The notes: a model not told the origin generated them from the sequence alone. A DNA stretch of 64,000 nt from Deltaproteobacteria bacterium (GCA_016209105.1 JACQWR010000024.1:124001-188000), one strand, 5' to 3'. Shown: positions 18,036-27,005, counted from the stretch's first letter. Numbers and translations are program-made.

Positions 18036-19333
18036 TTTACCCCCATTGCCTTTTCCAGGCTCGCCTCGGCAATCCGGTAATCATACAGAGCCGCAACATA
18101 AGCCGTCTTCGCGTTGTTCACCGCAACCAGGGCGTCCGTGACTTCGATGGGATTGCCCACGCCGGCAGTGTACCGCCCGTTCGCAAGTTCCAGGTTCTCC
18201 TCCGCCTGCTTCTCGGTGATTTCCGCTACGGTGATCCGCTCGGCCGACTCCTTCAAGTTGAGGATGGCCTGTTCCACTTCCAGCCGTATTGACTGCCGCA
18301 ATGCGTCTTCGTTGGCATTCAGAATGTCCAGGTTTGCCCGTGCTTCATCAACCTGATATTTCGTGGAAAAACCGCTGAACAGAGGCACGCTCAGCGTGGC
18401 GCCTACGTTCCAGCCTCGCTCCAGAGGGAAATTTTCCCCTGCCCAGTTGTAACCGGCATTTCCCGACAGCACCGGATAGTAATCCTTCTTCGCCAACTGG
18501 ACGGACTGTTCGGCTGATTTTTTCTTCGCAAGGAGGGACAGAAGATCGGGCCGTGTTGCATAAGCCCTGCGGAGCGCCTCATCAAGGTTCCATTCCTGCT
18601 TTCCTATGGCAAAGTTGTCTTCTATGGTGTAAGGGGGAGCATTGGGGACCCCCATGGCGTTGTTCAATGTCCTCCCGGCCAGTTGCAGCGCATTCTCCGC
18701 TTTCAGGAAGTTAAGTCTGGCATTACCCAGGTCTACTTGCCCTTTCGTTACATCAAACTTGGGTTTTAGGCCCGTCTCGAAAAATCCCTTTGCCTGCGCC
18801 AAATGCTGCTCGAACTGGCGGAGCGTTTCGGCCGCTACGTCTCTGTCTCTCTGTGCTCGCAGGACCCCGTAATAGGCCTGCTTCACACCCAGGATGATCT
18901 GAGTGGAAACATTTTCCCTGTCTGCGCGGACCGCGTCCAGGTTAAGCTCCTGTATCTCAACCTTTTTTGCCGTTTTTTCGAAGTCGTAAATATTCTGGGA
19001 GAGCGTCACGCCGCTGGCATAGTCATCACGGGGACCGGTTTTGGAGGTGGTGGCGGGATCGCTTCGGGTATAACTCGATGAGAGGTTCAACTGGGGATAA
19101 TAGCCGGCCTTTGCCTGGCCGACCCGGCTCTGGTTTACCTGCAGCGTGTTGAGCGCCGCGGTGACCGTGGGATGCTTTTTGAGCGCGATGGCGACGCAGC
19201 CCTGCAGGTCAAGCGTTTCTCCCGCCCGAATCAGTTCCTCCGCGCCGGCCGGCAAACCAAGCAAGAGCGTGCAGACCGCAATCAGGCAGACCGTGAAACC
19301 CTGGTATAGTTTCCTGCGTACCGATCTTGGCAT
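18032..19333 (-). CDS. TolC family outer-membrane efflux protein
   Basis: About 433 residues with a signal peptide ending near LPAGA and two TolC-type halves (GCVAIALKKHPTVTAALNTL and the later LRRAYATRPDLLSLLAKKKSAEQ). The ORF track begins at a TTG at 19369, but that codon lies inside a perfect palindrome. ATG at 19333 with GGGGT 7 bases upstream leads straight into the signal peptide and is preferred. It is the first gene of the MacAB-like operon. Confidence 0.9.
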   Translation of the reverse strand: MPRSVRRKLYQGFTVCLIAVCTLLLGLPAGAEELIRAGETLDLQGCVAIALKKHPTVTAALNTLQVNQSRVGQAKAGYYPQLNLSSSYTRSDPATTSKTGPRDDYASGVTLSQNIYDFEKTAKKVEIQELNLDAVRADRENVSTQIILGVKQAYYGVLRAQRDRDVAAETLRQFEQHLAQAKGFFETGLKPKFDVTKGQVDLGNARLNFLKAENALQLAGRTLNNAMGVPNAPPYTIEDNFAIGKQEWNLDEALRRAYATRPDLLSLLAKKKSAEQSVQLAKKDYYPVLSGNAGYNWAGENFPLERGWNVGATLSVPLFSGFSTKYQVDEARANLDILNANEDALRQSIRLEVEQAILNLKESAERITVAEITEKQAEENLELANGRYTAGVGNPIEVTDALVAVNNAKTAYVAALYDYRIAEASLEKAMGVK

Positions 19334-19360
19334 TTTCTTACCCCGGACGATGATGAGCCG

Positions 19361-19417
19361 CCGTTTCAATTTATGAGCGAATATTCATAAATTGAAACGG
19401 CCGTTCAATTTATATGA
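19361..19417. promoter_or_regulatory. Palindromic operator upstream of the efflux cluster
   Basis: Two perfect 16-base arms, CCGTTTCAATTTATGA and TCATAAATTGAAACGG, are separated by 8 bases. A third half-site, CCGTTCAATTTATATGA, follows directly, so the right arm and this half also form a near-palindrome (ATTGAAACGGCCGTTCAAT) of the kind TetR regulators bind. It lies about 28 bases before the preferred TolC start. The regulator at 14256 is the likely ligand (inference). Confidence 0.6.
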
Positions 19418-19469
19418 AAAAAAGGATATGTCAAGTTAAATAAGGATATAGTGAAGCGCTTCATCCTTA

Positions 19470-19682
19470 TTACACCAGCGAATGTCTCCATCGCTTTTTT
19501 CCTTTATCGAGAGCAATGACTGTACCACGATCTTCAGTAATACCTAAAGGCTGTAAATAATTATATGTTTGTGAAACAACCCCTCTGCCCCGCTTTCTCT
19601 TGCACCAAAGCAGACAGGGAACTGGATACTCTGTATGCAAAGCATGTATCCATATGGTTAAAAAGTATCCGAGAAAATAGTC
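19470..19682 (-). other. Unassigned open stretch without start codon
   Basis: In the otherwise gene-free gap 19418-19792 one minus-strand frame is open for about 70 codons (it includes CLLWCKRKRGRGVV and LDKGKKRWRHSLV) and ends in TAA. It has no ATG and no ribosome site. It may be a gene remnant next to the restriction-enzyme relic or may be chance. Nothing else is seen in the gap except the small palindrome TGAAGCGCTTCA near 19452. Confidence 0.2.
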
Positions 19683-19792
19683 CGGTCACCTATTTATTCC
19701 CTAACTCCCTCACTCATGAAAATGATTCGCCCCTCCATAAATAGGGGATCAAACAACATATGAGACGTTTGAAGAAGTGCCCCCTTTCGTCT

Positions 19793-20125
19793 TCATGCCT
19801 TCTCCTTATTATTTTCAACTGCCAGCAACCGATATGAAATTTTTGTTTCATTTCTGAAGAACTGTTGCTCGTTCTCCACGATGCCGATTTCCTCCTCCGT
19901 CAGTTGATAGAGATCATAACTGAGACGGTCAATCTGAGAGTCGGTGGCATCGATCTGGCGCTTGAGGCTGGTTTCTTCATGATCTGCTTTGGCCTCCGCA
20001 AGTTTCTGGTGCAGGGAAAGCATCTGCTCGACCAGCTCCACCATCCGGTCGTGGCGGGCTTTTTCGGAAGGATCGGAAAAGTTGATGATATGGATGGGAA
20101 GGTTGGAAACACTAGTGTAGTGCAT
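19793..20125 (-). pseudogene. C-terminal remnant of a type IIG-like restriction-modification enzyme
   Basis: The 110-residue frame contains IINFSDPSEKARHDRMVELV, then EQMLSLHQKLAEAKADHE and QIDATDSQIDRLSYDLY. This is the tail seen at the end of large single-chain restriction/methyltransferase proteins of the Eco57I/type IIG kind, which are normally about 1000 residues. No methyltransferase or nuclease motifs occur upstream, where the MFS gene ends 29 bases away, so only the tail survives. The ATG may be fortuitous. Recognition is by sequence likeness only. Confidence 0.6.
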
Positions 20126-20154
20126 TATCTGTATATCTATTAATACTATTTATT

Positions 20155-21534
20155 TCACCGCACCTTGCCCCGTGCCATGGAGGCAAAGGTGCCCCCAAAA
20201 CAGAAAACAGCGAAGATACTGAAAAGTATTTTCAAGCTTTTCAGGAAAAACGGATAGGATGCGGGGGTGATCTGGACCCTGCCGATAACGAGCGCAAATA
20301 CGAGCATCGTGATACCCATTCCGAGCATCTGGCCGGTGAGGCGCATCGTGCCGAGCGTACCGGAAGCAACGCCCAGGTACTTCTTCTCCACAGAGCTCAT
20401 AACGGCATTGGTATTGGGCGATGAAAAAAGGGCAAAGGCAAAACCCTGGAGCATCAGAACAACCACAATGTACATGGTTGAGGAATGGGCGTCCAGGAAC
20501 GATAACAGGACGAGTCCGACGACGGTTAGGGACATGCCGATGGACGTTGTTATGCGCGGTTCGATAATGTCGGAAAGACGTCCGGCATAGGGTGAAAAGA
20601 GGGCCTGGATGATGGGCTGCGATATGAGAATCAAACCCGCCCCCTCAGGGGTAAGCCCCTTGATGTACTGAAGATAAAGACTCATAATGAAGGAGACGGC
20701 GAAGTTAGCACTGTAGTTGATGAGGGCCGCCAGATTAGAGAAGGCGAATACCGAGTTGTTCCGGAAGAGATTAATGTTCAGAACGGGATAGGGAACGGCG
20801 CTTTCCCATGCGATAAAGCAGATGCATCCTCCGATACCGAGGAGTATCAGCCACCCGCCGGCAACCAACGGCAGGATGGAAAACCCGTACACGATCGCGG
20901 TAAGGGTGATACTGTACATGATCGCGCCGGCAAGATCGAATTTCTCTCCCCGTGCTTCCGCCCATTCACCTTTCAGTTTCCGGATGGAATAGTATGCCGT
21001 GATCACGCCCGGAATAACCGCCGCCACAAAAACACTCCTCCAGCCAAAATGTTGGGTTAAAAATCCGCCCAGAAAGGGACCGACCGAAAGCCCCAGGTAA
21101 ACGGCGGCGACGTTAATCCCCAGGGCCTTCCCCCTCTCCCCCAGAGGGAAAACGGAAATCAGCATCGCCACACCCGTGCCGAAGATCATGGCGCCGCCCA
21201 CCCCCTGAACGGCCCGCAGGGCAATAAGCATGTGCATAGAACCGGAAAGGGCCATAAGAAGAGACGTTGCGGTAAACAGGAGAATGCCGTAGCTGAACAT
21301 GCGCTTCCTGCCGAAGATATCCGCCAGCTTCCCCAGCGGAACGAGAAATATCGTCGCTGCCAGGATATAGGAAGTGGCGACCCAGCCGAGCTGTACCGCA
21401 TTCATCGCAAATTCATGCCCGATCGAAGGCAGGGCAATGTTTACGGACGAGGTCATGAAGGGGGTAAGAAAAGAACTCAGCGTAGCAACGATTAAAACAG
21501 GAACCTTGTTTTTCGCATCATCAGGCGCGCTCAT
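20155..21534 (-). CDS. MFS transporter, DHA2-like drug exporter
   Basis: 459 residues with about 14 predicted membrane helices. The motif GKLADIFGRKRMF between helices 2 and 3 and the motif-C-like GLSVGPFLGGFL in helix 5 mark it as a proton-driven multidrug-type antiporter of the DHA2 (EmrB/QacA) group. It stands alone on the minus strand between the restriction relic and the K+ channel. The substrate is unknown. Confidence 0.88.
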   Translation of the reverse strand: MSAPDDAKNKVPVLIVATLSSFLTPFMTSSVNIALPSIGHEFAMNAVQLGWVATSYILAATIFLVPLGKLADIFGRKRMFSYGILLFTATSLLMALSGSMHMLIALRAVQGVGGAMIFGTGVAMLISVFPLGERGKALGINVAAVYLGLSVGPFLGGFLTQHFGWRSVFVAAVIPGVITAYYSIRKLKGEWAEARGEKFDLAGAIMYSITLTAIVYGFSILPLVAGGWLILLGIGGCICFIAWESAVPYPVLNINLFRNNSVFAFSNLAALINYSANFAVSFIMSLYLQYIKGLTPEGAGLILISQPIIQALFSPYAGRLSDIIEPRITTSIGMSLTVVGLVLLSFLDAHSSTMYIVVVLMLQGFAFALFSSPNTNAVMSSVEKKYLGVASGTLGTMRLTGQMLGMGITMLVFALVIGRVQITPASYPFFLKSLKILFSIFAVFCFGGTFASMARGKVR

Positions 21535-21637
21535 GAGAATTTATTCCTTTTGCCGCTTTTCAGTAGGTGGGAGGGCTGCGGGCCGGACCACCAGTCTATA
21601 ATTCAGAGTGCAGGTGCCCTGTCTTTTTCAGGGTTAT

Positions 21638-22636
21638 TTACAGGCTACAGGCATTGGAAAAACGGCCGATACTGTCCTCTTCACCCAGGGCAATCAACTT
21701 GTCCCCCTTTTCGATGACGTAATTAGCCAAGGGGTTGAAAATCATTTTGCCCGACTCTTTCTTTACCGCGACAATGATCAGACCGTAATTCTGTCTGATC
21801 TCCGATTCTGCGAGGGATTTGCCGACCAGGGCCGATCCCTCGCAGACGGCGTATTCCTCCATCCGGAGATCGAGACTCTGCCCACTGGTTGTAATCTCAA
21901 TAAAATCGAGCATGGCCGGCCGCAGGATCGCCATGGCCATCCTCATCCCGCCGAGGGTATAGGGAGACATCACCCGGTCGGCGCCCGCTCTCAGCAGCCG
22001 GTGCTCCGATTCTTCTTCCTCGGAGCGCGACAAGATATAGATATTCGGATTCAGTTCCTTCGCGGTCAGGATCACATAGAGATTTTCCGCATCCGTGGGC
22101 AGAACACAGACAAGTCCTTTCGCCTTTTTTATGCCGGCAGCAAGGAGTGTTTTATCTTCCGTGGCGTCCCCCTGGCAATAGACGAGTCCCTCTTCCTGTA
22201 TCAGCTGATTTATCTCGGGATTTTTTTCTATCACGACAAAATCCACCTTCTCCGCCGCCAGTTCCTTGCATATCAGGGAGCCGATCCTGCCGCAGCCGCA
22301 GATAATATAATGGTTATTCATTTTATTTATCATTTTTACCATCCTGCCCCTTCCCATGAGTATTCTCAAACGGCCTTCCACCATGGTCTCCGTGATGAGA
22401 CCGACGGTATAGAGCATCGTCCCAACGCCGAAAATAATCAGGACGACGGTGAATAGCCTCCCCTCCCTGCTGTGGGGATAAAAATCTCCGTATCCCACGG
22501 TGGAGAGTGTGATGATGGTTGTGTAGAGGGATTCTTCAAAATCCCATCCCTCGATAAAGCAGTAACCAACGGTCCCGATGACAAACATCGAAAAGAGGAT
22601 GAAAAAGGCAATTTTCAGCTTATTGGTCAGTATCAA
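21638..22636 (-). CDS. Potassium channel with RCK N and C domains (MthK-like)
   Basis: 332 residues: helix 1 at about 9-27, selectivity filter TVGYGD at about 46-51, helix 2, then a TrkA-N/RCK domain with the nucleotide-binding start YIICGCGRIGSLIC, and a TrkA-C domain at about 250-325. The start is TTG at 22636 with GGAGGT about 4 bases upstream. This complete gene shows what the partial gene at 1-591 probably looks like. Gating by Ca2+ or nucleotides is family knowledge, not visible here. Confidence 0.9.
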   Translation of the reverse strand: MILTNKLKIAFFILFSMFVIGTVGYCFIEGWDFEESLYTTIITLSTVGYGDFYPHSREGRLFTVVLIIFGVGTMLYTVGLITETMVEGRLRILMGRGRMVKMINKMNNHYIICGCGRIGSLICKELAAEKVDFVVIEKNPEINQLIQEEGLVYCQGDATEDKTLLAAGIKKAKGLVCVLPTDAENLYVILTAKELNPNIYILSRSEEEESEHRLLRAGADRVMSPYTLGGMRMAMAILRPAMLDFIEITTSGQSLDLRMEEYAVCEGSALVGKSLAESEIRQNYGLIIVAVKKESGKMIFNPLANYVIEKGDKLIALGEEDSIGRFSNACSL

Positions 22637-22786
22637 AAGGACCTCCGGACGTGAAGACGCCCGCCGACAGGACGGGAAGGTTCATAAGCGGCTAAAATGA
22701 GCGGGAAGTATAATAGCACTCCGGCCTCATATCAAGGATAAAATGATATTGCCTCCGACAAGATGGCGGCAACCGGAAAAAATAAT

Positions 22787-22801
22787 TGCAAATAAGTTGC
22801 A
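22787..22801. promoter_or_regulatory. Probable Zur box upstream of zur
   Basis: Inverted repeat TGCAA-ATAAG-TTGCA, 20 bases before the zur ATG. A matching core (GCAA-N5-TTGC) lies before znuA, which supports a shared regulator, most simply Zur acting on itself and on the transporter. Confidence 0.55.
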
Positions 22802-22820
22802 TTTGAAATATAGAATCACC

Positions 22821-23282
22821 ATGACGACGGGAACGGGACACTGCAATGCGGCACAGACGCTCAAAAAAGCCGGACTGGCGAAAACGGCGCAGCGCATGGC
22901 CGTGCTCGAGATCATGATCAACACCGCCGCCCCTCTGAGCGCGGCGGAGATCCTCGCGCGATTGAAGGACAGGCAAAAAATCAACCGGGTGACGGTCTAT
23001 CGCATTATTGCGTCTCTCCGGGAAGGGGGCGTGATCAGGGAAATAGAAACTGACCGGGGAGGCAACTGCTATGAAATGGCCTGCCAGCACAACCCCGTTC
23101 ATCCTCATTTCAAATGCAAAAAATGCGGAAGTATGATTTGCATGCAGCCTTTGACGTTTTCCCAGGCTTGGGAATGGTTCGCCAAGCCTTACGATTTTTC
23201 CATCGACAGCATCAATATAACCATAGCCGGCACCTGTAATGCCTGTGGGGCTTCCCCGCCGCGGGGCGGCGCCTCCCGGTAG
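22821..23282 (+). CDS. zur: Fur family regulator, probable zinc uptake regulator Zur
   Basis: 153 residues from ATG at 22821; the ORF-track extension runs through the operator and is rejected. The Fur fold is seen as TAQRMAVLEIM, the winged-helix region INRVTVYRIIASLREGGVI, the histidine-containing HPHFKCKKCGSMIC with a CxxC zinc site, and a second pair CNAC near the C-terminus. Its place directly before znuA-znuC-znuB on the same strand, and shared inverted repeats, indicate zinc-dependent repression of zinc uptake. The general Fur alternative is less likely given the context. Confidence 0.85.
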   Translation: MTTGTGHCNAAQTLKKAGLAKTAQRMAVLEIMINTAAPLSAAEILARLKDRQKINRVTVYRIIASLREGGVIREIETDRGGNCYEMACQHNPVHPHFKCKKCGSMICMQPLTFSQAWEWFAKPYDFSIDSINITIAGTCNACGASPPRGGASR

Positions 23283-23290
23283 GGAAAATT

Positions 23291-23303
23291 GCAACCGGGT
23301 TGC
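23291..23303. promoter_or_regulatory. Probable Zur box upstream of znuA
   Basis: Inverted repeat GCAAC-CGG-GTTGC, 8 bases after the zur stop codon and before the znuA start. It matches the GCAA-N5-TTGC core of the site before zur. Confidence 0.5.
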
Positions 23304-23347
23304 TTCCCGTGCATAAGGCGCCCCGCCCCCAGGATGGGACTTGCCGG

Positions 23348-24223
23348 ATGTGTTCCCGGCAAAAGGAGGAAACCATACTAAAGAGACAGGGAATCATTAT
23401 GATTGCTTTCTGCTGTATCGCGGCGCTGCCCGTGAACACGGTGTCTGCTACCATTGCAGACAGGATAACCGTAGCGGTAAGCGTGGCGCCGCAGGCCTAC
23501 TTTATGGAACGGGTGGGAGGCAAATACGTGAACGTGGAAGTTATCGTTCCCCCGGGCGCCAACCATGAGACCTATGAGCCCACAGCCCGGCAGCTCATAG
23601 GTCTCTCCCATGCGAAGATTTTTTTTCTCGTGGGGACGGACGCCTTTCCCTTTGAAAACCGGGTCTCCGAAATCATCAGGAAAGACAAAAAGGGAGGCGA
23701 CGTAATCAAGCTGTCGGAAGGCGCCGCACTGCGCGGACAGGATCCCCATCTCTGGGTTTCCCCTGCCGTGGTACGGATCGCGGCCCGCACTATCTTTCGC
23801 GTCCTCTCGGGTCACGATGCCCGGCACAACGATTATTACCGTGCTAACCTGGACTCTTTTCTTTCCGAAATAGACTCCCTTGATCGGGAGATAAAAAAAC
23901 TGCTTACCGGCAAGAAGGGGGCCGTCTTCATGGTCTATCATCCCGCATGGGGATATTTTGCCGACGAATACGGCCTCAAGCAACTGGCCATCGAAGAGGA
24001 AGGAAAGGCGGCAGGGGCGGCGCACATCAGGAAAATGATCAATCTGGCGAGAGAAAAAGGCATCAGGGTCATATTCGCTCAGAAAGGATACGACACGAAG
24101 AGCGCCGCATCAATCGCCGCGGAAATCGGCGGAACCGTTGTGGTAACGGACCCGCTGGCGAGAGACTGGCCGACAAGTCTCAGATCCTTTGCAGAGGCGC
24201 TGGCTCGTGCAGCGAGACAATGA
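23348..24223 (+). CDS. znuA: Zinc ABC transporter substrate-binding protein
   Basis: Periplasmic cluster A-I metal-binding protein of about 280-290 residues. The metal ligands expected for ZnuA are visible: His in GANHETYEPT, His in DPHLWVS, His in VYHPAWGYF and Asp in VVTDPLARDW. There is no long His-rich loop. The start is uncertain: a strong AAAGGAGG at 23363-23369 is followed by ATA CTA AAG AGA, with no standard start codon at the right distance. ATG at 23348 precedes that site and ATG at 23399 is too far from it. The signal peptide ends near NTVSA. Confidence 0.85.
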   Translation: MCSRQKEETILKRQGIIMIAFCCIAALPVNTVSATIADRITVAVSVAPQAYFMERVGGKYVNVEVIVPPGANHETYEPTARQLIGLSHAKIFFLVGTDAFPFENRVSEIIRKDKKGGDVIKLSEGAALRGQDPHLWVSPAVVRIAARTIFRVLSGHDARHNDYYRANLDSFLSEIDSLDREIKKLLTGKKGAVFMVYHPAWGYFADEYGLKQLAIEEEGKAAGAAHIRKMINLAREKGIRVIFAQKGYDTKSAASIAAEIGGTVVVTDPLARDWPTSLRSFAEALARAARQ

Positions 24224-24224
24224 T

Positions 24225-24962
24225 ATGGAACATCTCATCGAAATCCGCGACCTTACCTTCGGGTATGGACGCACCGCCGTCGTCGAAGATATTTCGCTCG
24301 ATATCGCGGATAAAGACTACATTCTGCTTATCGGTCCCAACGGCGGAGGGAAAACAACGCTGCTCAAGCTTATCCTGGGCATCCTCAAGCCCTGGAACGG
24401 CACAATTGCCTTCCAGAAAGACATTGCCGGACAGATCGGTTACGTGCCGCAGTTTTCCAGTTTCAACAGAAATTTCCCCATTACCGTTTCTGAAATGGCG
24501 CTTTCGGGATGCATCAGCGGGCGCAATTACCTGAAGCGGTATAGCCGCGAGGAGCGGAGGAGAACGGATATGATGCTGGAAAAAGTTAATCTCTCCGATA
24601 AGCGGAATGAAAGCATCATTGATTTGTCGGGCGGCCAGTTGCAACGGGTTCTCATTGCCCGGTCCCTGGTTTCCGAACCGGCCATTCTCCTTTTGGATGA
24701 ACCGACGGCCTCCATAGACATTACCTCCCAGAGCACGCTTCTCAACCTGCTGGACGAATTGAACCAGGAGATAGCCATCGTCGTGGTAACCCACGACCCC
24801 ACAGCCTTTTCTCTCTCCTACCGACATCTTGCCTGTCTCAACAAAAATCTTTACTTCCACGGACGGGGCAAGCTTGACGCCGCCGTGTTGGAGAATATCT
24901 ACGGCTGCCCCGTCGAACTGATCGGGCATGGGGTGCCGCATACGATTGTGCAGAAACACTGA
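24225..24962 (+). CDS. znuC: Zinc ABC transporter ATP-binding protein
   Basis: 245 residues from ATG at 24225, 1 base after the znuA stop. Walker A GPNGGGKTT, signature LSGGQLQRVLIARSL, Walker B ILLLDEP and the switch His in VVTHD are all present. It drives import of the metal bound by ZnuA through ZnuB. It sits 12 bases before znuB. Confidence 0.93.
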   Translation: MEHLIEIRDLTFGYGRTAVVEDISLDIADKDYILLIGPNGGGKTTLLKLILGILKPWNGTIAFQKDIAGQIGYVPQFSSFNRNFPITVSEMALSGCISGRNYLKRYSREERRRTDMMLEKVNLSDKRNESIIDLSGGQLQRVLIARSLVSEPAILLLDEPTASIDITSQSTLLNLLDELNQEIAIVVVTHDPTAFSLSYRHLACLNKNLYFHGRGKLDAAVLENIYGCPVELIGHGVPHTIVQKH

Positions 24963-24974
24963 CGGAGATTCCGC

Positions 24975-25811
24975 ATGCAAAGCATCCTTTCCTATGAATT
25001 CATGCAAAACGCCCTTATGGCAGGGATCATGGCCAGCATCGTCTGCGGCGTCATCGGCCCGTTCATCGTCACCAAACGAATGGTTTTTATCAGCGGCGGG
25101 CTGACTCATGCCGCCTTCGGCGGTCTCGGCATCGCCTACTGGCTGGGGATACGCCCCCTTTACGGAGCAACGGTTTTTGTCCTCTGCATTGCGGCGATAC
25201 TCTCACGCCTGGAGGGTCGAACCGACAAGAACGATCTGTTTGTCGGCATACTCTGGGCCGTCGGCGTGGCAATTGGAATCATCTTCATCCATATGACCCC
25301 GGGTTACGCCCCCGATCTCATGACCTTTCTCTTTGGAAACATCCTTACCGTACCCCGTTCGGATATCGTGATCATGCTGATTCTGACCCTGGCTGTGGTC
25401 GTCCCCATAGTTACGTGCTATAAAGGATTCGTATCCATCGCCCTCGATGAAGAGTATGCCCGGGCGCGGCAGTTGCCGGTAAATGCCCTGAATACGGGTC
25501 TTATGATGCTGGTCGCCTTAGCGGTCGTAACGCTGATCCAGGTCGTCGGCATCATCCTCGTTATTGCCCTGCTGACCATTCCCGTGGCTATTGCCGGCGA
25601 GTTGTCGTTGATCTTCAGGCGAATTATGCTGCTCTCCATCCTGTGCGGCATCATGATCTGCCTCACCGGACTTTCTCTCTCCTATTCCCTCGAAGTACCG
25701 TCCGGCGCTTCCATCATCATCACCGGAGCCGTCTTTTTGGGTTCCGTCAAAAGCATTAAATATTTTTTCTTCCGCCGGAGAAGCACTGCCACAGGAGAGA
25801 TGCACCCATAG
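24975..25811 (+). CDS. znuB: Zinc ABC transporter permease
   Basis: 278 residues with about 8 membrane helices and the ABC-3 family pattern (GPFIVTKRMVFISGGLTHAAFGGLGIAYWLG near the N-terminus). It completes the zur-znuACB operon. Manganese or iron import cannot be excluded from the permease alone, but the Zur-like regulator favours zinc. Confidence 0.92.
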   Translation: MQSILSYEFMQNALMAGIMASIVCGVIGPFIVTKRMVFISGGLTHAAFGGLGIAYWLGIRPLYGATVFVLCIAAILSRLEGRTDKNDLFVGILWAVGVAIGIIFIHMTPGYAPDLMTFLFGNILTVPRSDIVIMLILTLAVVVPIVTCYKGFVSIALDEEYARARQLPVNALNTGLMMLVALAVVTLIQVVGIILVIALLTIPVAIAGELSLIFRRIMLLSILCGIMICLTGLSLSYSLEVPSGASIIITGAVFLGSVKSIKYFFFRRRSTATGEMHP

Positions 25812-25847
25812 AGGTCCGCCACCGTTAAATTATCCGGGCAAATAATC

Positions 25848-25876
25848 TTGACAAGAAACGAGATTTTTGGTGAGAT
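25848..25876 (+). promoter_or_regulatory. Candidate promoter in the znuB / BASS-transporter gap
   Basis: A perfect -35 TTGACA, a 17-base spacer and a weak -10 TGAGAT. It points toward the gene at 26054, about 180 bases away, with repeat copy D in between. Confidence 0.3.
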
Positions 25877-25930
25877 AACACCCGCCTCATTTTTTAGTTC
25901 AGCAAGCCTCCTTGCGCGCAACCGCTCTCA

Positions 25931-25985
25931 ACGTCGAGTCTCTCCGCCATGAACTGCGGAGAATCTCCGAATTTCTAATGAACGG
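25931..25985 (+). repeat. Dispersed repeat, copy D (diverged 5' half)
   Basis: The run GTCTCTCCGCCATGAACTGC followed by GGAGAATCTCCGAATTTCTAA resembles the hairpin half of copies B and G. The right half is missing. Confidence 0.4.
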
Positions 25986-26053
25986 GACCATAATGAGGGA
26001 TATCCGCGCCGGAACTTTTAGCCGGATAGAACAAGGAGAGGAAGGCAGCACCG

Positions 26054-26953
26054 ATGGTTGAAATCAAAAAACTGCTGCACAGTCGGCATCTCCTGTTTCT
26101 CCTGGGGCTGCTTGCCGGCATGATTGCCGACAAGGGCACCTTCTGGACCTTGCCCTTCGTGCTCCCGGCGCTGGCGCTGGTGATGACCCTGTCAACGCTG
26201 GGCATTCCCAACAATGTCTTCCGCACACCGCGCGCGTTGCTGCCGCAGGCTCTACTGGGAACCTCTATGAATTATGTGGTTCTCGGCAACTTTATCATCG
26301 GGGTAAGCGCCGTGCTGATTCGTGAAGAAGCGCTCTGGACGGGGTTCGTCATCATGGCCGCCGTTCCGCCCGCAATCGCCGTGGCTCCCTTCACCAACCA
26401 CTTGGAGGGAAACGTTTCCCACGCTCTCACCGGCACCGCCGGCGCCTACATCGGCTCCCTGATTATCATGCCGCTGATCGCCTTCGGTCTCCTCGGATCC
26501 GGTTCCGTGGAACCGTTCCGACTGGCGGTTGTCATGCTGGAACTCATCGTTCTTCCTCTCCTGGTTTCCCGCCTCATTCTTGCGAAGGGCTGGAACGAAA
26601 AAATAGAGCCGTTAAAAAGCCGACTGACGGATTGGTGTTTTTTTCTCGTCATTTATACGATCGTGGGGATGAACCGCAATCTTCTCCTGCAACGGCCCTC
26701 CATACTCCTGCCCGTGATTATCGTCGTCGTTGCCAGCACGTTCCTTCTGGGATTCATCATTGAATGGGTCGGAGGGCTTTTTCGCATCAACCGGGAATCC
26801 CTCACCCTGCTTGTCCTGTTCGGGACCCTGAAGAATTACGGGCTTGCCGGCGGCATTGCGCTGTACCTGTTCGGTCCGGTAACGGCGCTGCCCACCGTCG
26901 TTGCCACGGTATTCATGCTGATCTACATCATCTGGCTGGGATACAGAAAGTGA
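26054..26953 (+). CDS. Bile acid:sodium symporter (BASS/SBF)-like membrane transporter
   Basis: 299 residues with nine to ten hydrophobic helices and almost no soluble domain. The pattern AAVPPAIAVAPFTNHLEGN and the near-C-terminal LVLFGTLKNYGLAGGIALYLFG resemble the two crossing discontinuous helices of SBF-like carriers. The substrate is unknown; this family handles organic anions and arsenite as well as bile acids. It stands between the zinc transporter and queF. Confidence 0.65.
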   Translation: MVEIKKLLHSRHLLFLLGLLAGMIADKGTFWTLPFVLPALALVMTLSTLGIPNNVFRTPRALLPQALLGTSMNYVVLGNFIIGVSAVLIREEALWTGFVIMAAVPPAIAVAPFTNHLEGNVSHALTGTAGAYIGSLIIMPLIAFGLLGSGSVEPFRLAVVMLELIVLPLLVSRLILAKGWNEKIEPLKSRLTDWCFFLVIYTIVGMNRNLLLQRPSILLPVIIVVVASTFLLGFIIEWVGGLFRINRESLTLLVLFGTLKNYGLAGGIALYLFGPVTALPTVVATVFMLIYIIWLGYRK

Positions 26954-27005
26954 TCCGCCCTGTCCAGTCGGAACATCACCGGCGAAAACGAAGGAGGAAT
27001 GAAAT

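Noticed and set aside
26960-27005. preQ1 riboswitch before queF
   Set aside because: The gap is only about 50 bases and shows no stem followed by an A-rich tail of the known type.
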